Below the pieces are notes generated by a model. It saw nothing but the letters and a program-made list of their open reading frames with translations, was not told the DNA's origin and made no database searches. Positions 36,292 to 41,507 of a stretch of 41,507 bases of DNA are shown piece after piece (within the stretch, counting starts at the first letter, position 1; the number at the start of each line of letters is the position of its first letter). The position numbers and the translations under genes were made by a program. Source of the DNA: Prochlorococcus sp. AG-409-J19 (GTDB lineage: Bacteria > Cyanobacteriota > Cyanobacteriia > PCC-6307 > Cyanobiaceae); contig QCKC01000011.1 of assembly GCA_003215635.1 (NCBI GenBank), forward strand, positions 1 to 41,507, given 5' to 3'.

Positions 36292-37820
36292 TATTCTTGT
36301 ATTAATTTATTAATAGGGACGAGGTATGTGCCATTTTTTGTGTCTGAGCAATATTCGATTGTATCCAAACCACAAACTATAGATCTCAATTTACTTCTTT
36401 CATTAGAATCTAAACGCTTTACATATGTTTCTTCCCAATCCAAACTACCTACAATGTGTGTTGCTCCTTGATCAACCCAATAGCGAATCTGCTTAGGAGC
36501 AATACCCTTAGAGCTAGTAAGCCATCCTCTACGCCTTGATAGGTTCAATAAAGTAGGGTCGTGACCGGTTACGCTTACTATTCTCGATCTATCAGGCAGA
36601 TTGTTTCTAATTCTATTGGCTAATGGCATCCAAATTTGTGCCTGTTGTCTCTCCAAACTCCAATAATCAAAACTCATGATTGTAATGCTAGTTAAAAGTA
36701 TAAGCGGCAGAATATAATTACAAAGTTTATAAAAAACAGATTTGTTCTCTTCGATTAAATTAATTAGCCTAACAACTCCTGTACCGAAGACAGGACATAT
36801 GAACAACATTAATGGTAATTGATAGTATTCATGAACATAACTTGCTTTGAGCGCAATCATAGTCGCGATCAAGCATCCTCCAATCCCAGAAAACAAAACA
36901 ATACTAGCCGACTTATTTCGCAATTGGGAACAACCTAATAAAAAGATTGGGAATCCAAAAACTGCGAAATTCCTAACAATAATACGTATAGTCAAATCAA
37001 TCCATATCTTCAGATCAAACAAGATAATCAAGCTAGACCTATCAGATGTTTCTCCCCAAAAACCAAAACTATGACCACTAATTCTACCTAAATTATATGC
37101 ATATGAATACCAGGCAATGGCCAATAAAAATGAACCAATAAAATAAAGATAAAGACTTGGTGAGGAAAAGGCTCTATATAAATTTATTTTTAGATTTCTT
37201 GAATAATGGCAAATATTAATGGCCACAATAGCTGGGAAAAGCCAAACAAAAGGTAAAACTTTAATTAAACAAGCAAGAGAAAAGAAAAGCCAGCTAATAA
37301 GAAAATTGAATCCCTTAAGCTCTTCTTTCCAAATGAGCATCCGCTCCAAACTCAAAGCAGAAAGAAGCATCATTAAAGATTCTGCCTGCAAAGTCCTTCC
37401 GTAATAAATACTTAAAGGTGAAACAGCAAAAAAAAGTCCCGCCCACCATCCACTTTCTGAATCTAAAAGTTTAGATCCTATTCGAATTATCAAGAAAATT
37501 GTAAGTGTGCTAAAAAGCACTGATAACAATCGACCAATCCATTCATTCACACCAGAAAATTTATATATTTGACCAAGTAGATAAGGATAAAGAGGAAACT
37601 CAGATTCAACATAACCAAAACCAGCACCACCCCAGTCAATTTCAGGTAACCATATAGGACTGCCCTCTAAAGCAAAATGTCTCGCCATTGCAGCAGTATC
37701 TGCTTGCCTCCAACTATGCACTCCCACTATTGGTAATTGCAGATTAATTAAACGAAGAATTAAACCAATAAATACAGGCCACCATCTACGACATCTCAAC
37801 TCCTTTAAGAAAATAACCAT
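36291..37820 (-). CDS. GT39/PMT-type membrane glycosyltransferase
   Basis: 509 residues, about eleven membrane helices. The first extracytoplasmic loop has HSWRQADTAAMARHFALEG with Asp41, the arrangement of catalytic residues in PMT/ArnT-like (GT-C) enzymes; YVESEFPLYPYLLGQIY and SVLFSTLTIFLIIRIGSKLL follow. ISPLSIYYGRTLQ-like text (SPLSIYYGRTLQAESLMMLL) is typical of the family's second conserved block. The C-terminal soluble part holds DRSRIVSVTGHDPTLLNLSR and GATHIVGSLDWEETY. It uses a lipid-linked sugar donor by family analogy; the acceptor is unknown. It sits 16 bp after the GT2-GtrA gene and is coupled to the DUF2079 gene downstream. Confidence 0.85.
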   Translation of the reverse strand: MVIFLKELRCRRWWPVFIGLILRLINLQLPIVGVHSWRQADTAAMARHFALEGSPIWLPEIDWGGAGFGYVESEFPLYPYLLGQIYKFSGVNEWIGRLLSVLFSTLTIFLIIRIGSKLLDSESGWWAGLFFAVSPLSIYYGRTLQAESLMMLLSALSLERMLIWKEELKGFNFLISWLFFSLACLIKVLPFVWLFPAIVAINICHYSRNLKINLYRAFSSPSLYLYFIGSFLLAIAWYSYAYNLGRISGHSFGFWGETSDRSSLIILFDLKIWIDLTIRIIVRNFAVFGFPIFLLGCSQLRNKSASIVLFSGIGGCLIATMIALKASYVHEYYQLPLMLFICPVFGTGVVRLINLIEENKSVFYKLCNYILPLILLTSITIMSFDYWSLERQQAQIWMPLANRIRNNLPDRSRIVSVTGHDPTLLNLSRRRGWLTSSKGIAPKQIRYWVDQGATHIVGSLDWEETYVKRLDSNERSKLRSIVCGLDTIEYCSDTKNGTYLVPINKLIQE

Positions 37821-37836
37821 GGTTGATCAGATTACC

Positions 37837-38964
37837 TCAGGGCGTATTCCAAACAAACCTTGAAGAAGCTGCATAATTCCAGACAAAAACAACCAAAATC
37901 CCAGACATTTGAGCCAAGACTGCATTTGAAACAACAACACTATAAAAAGTTGTAGCCAATCCCACATTTGCCAACACAGGCAATGAAGCAACTAACAGAA
38001 ACTTTAGTAAACCTTTCAGAAGTCCCAGAGACTTCAATCTATGTGCTCTAAAAGTCAACGCATTATTAATTAAATAATTAGAAGTAGCCGCGATAACCAC
38101 CGAGAAAGGAAGAGCAACCTCAAATTTATAGTTCATCACATTCATGATTATATTCGTGGAAATAAGCTGAACCAAAACTCCAAATGCACCTACCAAAGCA
38201 AAACTAATTGCCCTCCTAGGCAAGAATCTAAAAGTAAATGTATGAATCAAAGAAATCATAAAGTCCCATAAGATAGCCATATCAAGCTTAGAAATACCAT
38301 ATTCACGAGGTTGAAATGTTAATGGCACTTCTCCTGCAGAGATCTTACCTCCACTAACGGACAATAACTCGTAAAGGAATTTAAATCCATTAACATCTAC
38401 TTTGCGAACCAATGAATCACATGAATTCAAGTCAATTACAAAGCAGCCACTCATATAATCAGTTAAATGACTATATACTTCTGGCAAGCTAAAACGCGCA
38501 AAGCTATTAGCTAAAGTTGAGCCGCCAGTCCTCCTATAGCTGAGACCCCGTATTTCAGACCCTTTGAGAAATCTACTGCCTACAACTAAGTTGAAATTAT
38601 CTTTGCGGAGTTTATTCAAAGCATTAATTACAGCTTTTGGCTCATGCTGGCCATCGCTATCCATAACAGCAATAAAATCACCAGTCGCAACCATTAATCC
38701 TTCCTTTATCGCACTAGCCAATCCACTTCTTCCTACACGGTGAATCAACCTTATTCGCCTATCTCGCGAGGATAGATCTTTAACTAATTGAGTAGTCCCA
38801 TCAGTTGAATCATCATCTACAACCAAAATCTCAAGTTCATAATCATTAGTGCAAGTAAGCAATTGTCCTAAAAGTGGAATAATATTCTCTCTTTCATTGT
38901 AAGTAGGAAGAACGATAGAAAGGCGCTCTAATAAATCTTTTCCAGACAAGTCATTCCCTAACAT
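37837..38964 (-). CDS. polyprenyl-phosphate glycosyltransferase (GT2) fused to GtrA
   Basis: 375 residues from the ATG at 38964; a TTG at 38976 would add four. The N-terminal GT2 domain (about 1-230) resembles dolichol-phosphate mannosyltransferase: LSIVLPTYNERENI, ILVVDDDSTDGT, VGRSGLASAIKEGL, AVMDSDGQHEP with the DxD metal site, and VVGSRFLKGSEIRGLSYRR. The C-terminal GtrA domain (about 245-370) has four helices, beginning RRAISFALVGAFGVLVQLIS and ending FVWNYAASSRFVW. This fusion makes a polyprenyl-phosphate-linked sugar and probably helps to flip it, supplying the donor used by the GT-C enzymes encoded beside it. It starts 19 bp after the 38984-40627 gene. Confidence 0.92.
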   Translation of the reverse strand: MLGNDLSGKDLLERLSIVLPTYNERENIIPLLGQLLTCTNDYELEILVVDDDSTDGTTQLVKDLSSRDRRIRLIHRVGRSGLASAIKEGLMVATGDFIAVMDSDGQHEPKAVINALNKLRKDNFNLVVGSRFLKGSEIRGLSYRRTGGSTLANSFARFSLPEVYSHLTDYMSGCFVIDLNSCDSLVRKVDVNGFKFLYELLSVSGGKISAGEVPLTFQPREYGISKLDMAILWDFMISLIHTFTFRFLPRRAISFALVGAFGVLVQLISTNIIMNVMNYKFEVALPFSVVIAATSNYLINNALTFRAHRLKSLGLLKGLLKFLLVASLPVLANVGLATTFYSVVVSNAVLAQMSGILVVFVWNYAASSRFVWNTP

Positions 38965-38983
38965 TTGTATTACCAAGATAAAA

Positions 38984-40627
38984 CTAGAAGTTAATAGAAG
39001 TGCAAGAAAGAAGAGTCCAATCTTCCTCCTGGTCAGCAGTAAGACATTGTTGCGAATTGGCCATCTGTTCAGCTAGAAACTTTTTGGGATTGCGAGTCAG
39101 TATTAATTCGGCCTTAGGCACTGCTTTCAAATTACCAATTCTTTTGCCTGCATACCAGTTCAGGCTAGGTCTTTCATCATGTCCTTCTATCACAATTTCT
39201 GATCCTGATGATCTAAGAGCAAGCTTTGCAGGAACCTCAACTGGCCAATTCTCATTGAGTTCCCATAGCCATAGCGAAGATCCCATCAAAATCATTAACC
39301 CCAAGAAACTACCTAAAGACAAACTTATAACCCCACAAATACGTTGTTTTTCTGATGGCAAACTCATTAACCAACCACCCAAAGCCCAGCCCAAACCAAT
39401 AGGAATTGCAAAAGAACTGTAGGGACGAAAACTATTTACTATTCCGGTTATACCAAGAGAACTTAAAACAAAAATGATAATTCCTAAAACGCTCCAAAAA
39501 TATGGAATGTATTTCAACGCATTTGAAACTGGTGGACTTAAATAAGTTTTTTTATGAATCAACCACGCCAAAGGGACACCACAGAGAAGAGATATGGGCA
39601 ACCAAAGAGGATGGGAATACCACGGCAATTGAGTTTTAAGAGGGAAGATGCTCAAAGCCAAGATCAACTGTAAGCAAATCGTCCATTGCCCCCAGCGATT
39701 ATTTCTTTCCCTCCAAGCCCAAACAAGCGCAAAAGGCCAAAGGACCAACCACGGCCAACCTCCCTCAAAAATTTCTATAACCGGAACTCTCCATCCAAGC
39801 GAACTCCCTTCACCTGCATCAAACAAAACTCTGCCTGCTCCGTCTCCAAACCAAAGCCATAAAGCCGCTGCACCTCTATGAAATCCATGCCAGATATGCC
39901 AGCTAATTCCAGGTAACAATCCAAGGAAAAAACATGTAGCAGACCTAATCACTACAGAAACTTTCAATGGGAAGCCGCTCCAAAACAAAGGAATGAATGC
40001 AGCAAAAGCTGCTGGAATTAACAATGGAGCTTTCAGCATGAGCATTAGACTTCCAGCAAAACCAGCACCAAAAAATTGCCATCGACGAACCTGATTAATA
40101 TCTACTGATACAAGAAAGAGCCACAAAATCGCAATCAAGGTTAGCTGTGTACCGTCAAGCATTGCCAAGCGACCATGGCGAATGATAGGCATCAAAGTCA
40201 ATAAAATTATTGATGTACATAGGCTTGCTGTTTTATCATTTGGACGCAATCGATATTGTATTAATCCTCCTAGTGGCACTACTAAAGTTGAAAATAGTGC
40301 CGGGATCAAGCGAATTGAAAACTCTGATGGAATTTCAGACAATTGATTGTTCCTGGTTAATGCGATCACACCAGCAATTAACCAATGCAAACCAGGAGGC
40401 TTGTTTAGATATGGCGTCCCCCACAATGATGGAAGAAGTCTTTCTAATCCATCTTTATAACTAAGTTCAAAAGCCACGCGTGCGACAGTGGCTTCATCAA
40501 AATCTCTTAGTGGTACATCCCCAAGCTTCCAAACTGCAATAAGACAAGCTAAGAGCCACAAAAACAATAACTCGACTATTGGACTTGTCTTCCAAAAAGA
40601 AGATTTAGACACTAAAGAATAATTCAC
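38984..40627 (-). CDS. GT39/ArnT-like membrane glycosyltransferase
   Basis: 547 residues from a GTG at 40627. First gene of the minus-strand glycan unit. The first loop has LRDFDEATVARVAFEL with Asp42, Asp44 and Glu45, matching the RDxDE motif of ArnT and related PMT-family enzymes; PYLNKPPGLHWLIAGVIA and the RHGRLAMLDGTQL loop are also diagnostic. About eleven membrane helices in the first 450 residues and a soluble C-terminal domain with ELNENWPVEVPAKLALRS and PSLNWYAGKRIGNLK. ArnT itself moves aminoarabinose to lipid A; Prochlorococcus is not expected to do so, so only the reaction type is inferred. Confidence 0.87.
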   Translation of the reverse strand: MNYSLVSKSSFWKTSPIVELLFLWLLACLIAVWKLGDVPLRDFDEATVARVAFELSYKDGLERLLPSLWGTPYLNKPPGLHWLIAGVIALTRNNQLSEIPSEFSIRLIPALFSTLVVPLGGLIQYRLRPNDKTASLCTSIILLTLMPIIRHGRLAMLDGTQLTLIAILWLFLVSVDINQVRRWQFFGAGFAGSLMLMLKAPLLIPAAFAAFIPLFWSGFPLKVSVVIRSATCFFLGLLPGISWHIWHGFHRGAAALWLWFGDGAGRVLFDAGEGSSLGWRVPVIEIFEGGWPWLVLWPFALVWAWRERNNRWGQWTICLQLILALSIFPLKTQLPWYSHPLWLPISLLCGVPLAWLIHKKTYLSPPVSNALKYIPYFWSVLGIIIFVLSSLGITGIVNSFRPYSSFAIPIGLGWALGGWLMSLPSEKQRICGVISLSLGSFLGLMILMGSSLWLWELNENWPVEVPAKLALRSSGSEIVIEGHDERPSLNWYAGKRIGNLKAVPKAELILTRNPKKFLAEQMANSQQCLTADQEEDWTLLSCTSINF

Positions 40628-40919
40628 AAGACAGAGATTTGTGTCATTTACTTATTTAATAACTCTAAAGAGATGTTTGCAAAAGGACCATCCTTTGCAG
40701 GAGCTCTTGATGCAGTTCTCATAAAGTCAGTTTAAAGCCAAAAAACAAATAAATATCAACCTTTTATAAAACAGAACCTAATTGAATGAGCCAGCAAAGC
40801 AAACAGCAAAAGCATTATCAAAATGAATATAATGAGAATTTTCCTAATCCAAACAAAGAACTTTTGCGCAAAACACAAAAACAACCGAAAGAGTCATTGG
40901 CACATCTGGCACAGAGAGG
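40628..40919. other. gene-poor region between glycan block and porin gene
   Basis: AT-rich stretch upstream of both the minus-strand glycan unit and the plus-strand porin gene. I see no tRNA or strong terminator. An imperfect inverted repeat GCAAAAGGA-CCA-TCCTTTGC lies at about 40679-40698. An ORF from 40786 (93 codons) runs on into the porin gene in another frame and is not considered real. Promoters for both units must be in or just after this stretch. Confidence 0.5.
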
Positions 40920-40935
40920 TGTGACATATGTCACT
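40920..40935 (+). promoter_or_regulatory. candidate CRP-family operator upstream of porin gene
   Basis: TGTGACATATGTCACT contains the perfect 14-bp palindrome GTGACATATGTCAC (40921-40934). It fits the CRP consensus TGTGA-N6-TCACA at nine of ten fixed bases, and it is a GTG-N8-CAC relative of the NtcA box GTA-N8-TAC. It lies 59 bp before the porin ATG. TATATT (40951-40956) and TAATAT (40964-40969) downstream are possible -10 boxes, which would place the palindrome near position -35 to -49, in the range of class II activation. NtcA, a CRP homologue or PtrA could bind it. Confidence 0.6.
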
Positions 40936-40993
40936 TTATGGGTCGATAATTATATTGCGCCAATAATATCGGCGTGTTGTCGTGTGAGGACTA

Positions 40994-41507
40994 ATGAAAC
41001 TATTTCACAAACTTCTGGTAGCTCCGGCTGCCTTGGGTCTAATGGCCCCAGTTGCAGCAAACGCTGATGTAGGTGCTGATTTTTCTTCAACTACAAAGCT
41101 TTCAGGAACTGCTGTATTTGCTACAGGTGCTGTTGACGGTGTAAGCGGAAGTGAAGCACTTCACTTCAACTACGACACACGCATCGAACTTGATAGCAGC
41201 TTCACTGGTGAAGATCTTCTAAAAACCAGAATTCGTTCAGGCAACTTCAGCAATACACCTTTTGCTGGAGCCACTGCTCTTGAAACTGCATACAACAGCA
41301 GTGACGAGCTCAAGATCGACCGTGCTTACTATCAATTCCCTGTTAGTGACTCACTAACAGCAACTGTTGGTGCTGTGGTCCGTCAAGATGACATGTTGGG
41401 TGTATGGCCTAGCTCCTATCCAAGCGATAGCGTGCTTGATGTCCTGACCTACGCCGGTGCCAATGCTGCCTATAGCTTGGCTGAAGGTGCTGGTGCTGGT
41501 ATCACCT
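40994..41507 (+). CDS. Som-like outer-membrane porin, N-terminal part, without SLH domain
   Basis: 171 codons to the window end; the 3' part is outside. The ATG follows GTGAGGACTA, with GAGG as Shine-Dalgarno. The signal peptide is MKLFHKLLVAPAALGLMAPV followed by AANA and a cleavage before Asp25. The mature part matches the barrel of cyanobacterial Som/OprB-like porins: TKLSGTAVFATGAVDG, FNYDTRIELDSSFTGEDLLK, TRIRSGNFS, IDRAYYQFPVSDSLTATVGA, RQDDMLGVWPSSYPSD and LDVLTYAGANAAYS. Typical Som porins have an SLH domain of about 60 residues between signal peptide and barrel; here the barrel starts within about ten residues after cleavage. It lies beside the surface-glycan block and behind a CRP-like palindrome. 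Confidence 0.87.
   Translation, partial: MKLFHKLLVAPAALGLMAPVAANADVGADFSSTTKLSGTAVFATGAVDGVSGSEALHFNYDTRIELDSSFTGEDLLKTRIRSGNFSNTPFAGATALETAYNSSDELKIDRAYYQFPVSDSLTATVGAVVRQDDMLGVWPSSYPSDSVLDVLTYAGANAAYSLAEGAGAGIT

Noticed and set aside
40786..41067. 93-codon plus-strand ORF before and into the porin gene
   Set aside because: It overlaps the porin coding region by 74 bp in another frame, is rich in Lys/Gln/Asn as expected of AT-rich non-coding DNA, has no good ribosome site, and spans the palindrome and likely promoter of the porin gene.

Overview
The window reads as a stretch of a streamlined marine picocyanobacterial chromosome, most likely a low-light-type Prochlorococcus. This is inferred from the protein families: NDH-1 subunits, Ycf3, Ycf34, RpaA, RpaB, an RbcR-type regulator and a Som-like porin. 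A G+C content judged by eye to be in the upper thirties of percent, very short intergenic gaps, many 1-20 bp gene overlaps and frequent GTG/TTG starts agree with it. No rRNA, CRISPR array, insertion sequence, integrase or phage gene was seen.

Layout. 1-3.1 kb: the end of ndhE, then nadK, a CYTH phosphatase, a small unknown protein, a PedR-like LuxR regulator on the opposite strand, and metF. 3.1-10 kb, minus strand: an NnrU-family membrane protein, ndhF, ndhD, scpA and a sugar-1-phosphate nucleotidyltransferase, diverging from an RbcR-type LysR regulator at 10-11 kb. 11-14.5 kb: ndhM with a DUF3172 protein, diverging from the carotenoid pair pds-crtB. 14.5-17.8 kb: an RRM protein and cca on minus; ycf34, tsaB and a YdcF-like protein on plus. 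17.8-22.6 kb, minus strand: rpaB, plsX, fabH, fabD, plsC, which links a master photosynthesis/stress regulator to fatty-acid and phospholipid initiation. 22.7-28.7 kb: radA, ycf3 (minus), a Cu(I)-type P-ATPase, tmk and holB. 28.7-30.9 kb, minus strand: a small unknown protein, an ABC ATPase, tRNA-Asn with its terminator, and rpaA.

31.1-40.6 kb looks like an accessory block. It holds six minus-strand genes for membrane glycosyl transfer: two GT39/ArnT-like enzymes, one polyprenyl-phosphate glycosyltransferase fused to a GtrA domain, and three DUF2079 (GT-C-like) proteins, two of which are clear paralogues. A small plus-strand transcription unit with a perfect -10 box, a 49-codon ORF and a hairpin terminator sits between two of the DUF2079 genes. 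Just past the block, the window ends inside a porin gene that lacks the usual N-terminal SLH domain and has a perfect 14-bp palindrome resembling a CRP-family operator upstream.

As a whole the window combines photosynthetic and respiratory electron transport (ndhE, ndhD, ndhF, ndhM, ycf3, ycf34), its regulators (RbcR-type, PedR-like, RpaA, RpaB), pigment and lipid synthesis, and housekeeping, followed by a cell-surface glycan block. The glycan block and its flanks are the best place to look for something undescribed.
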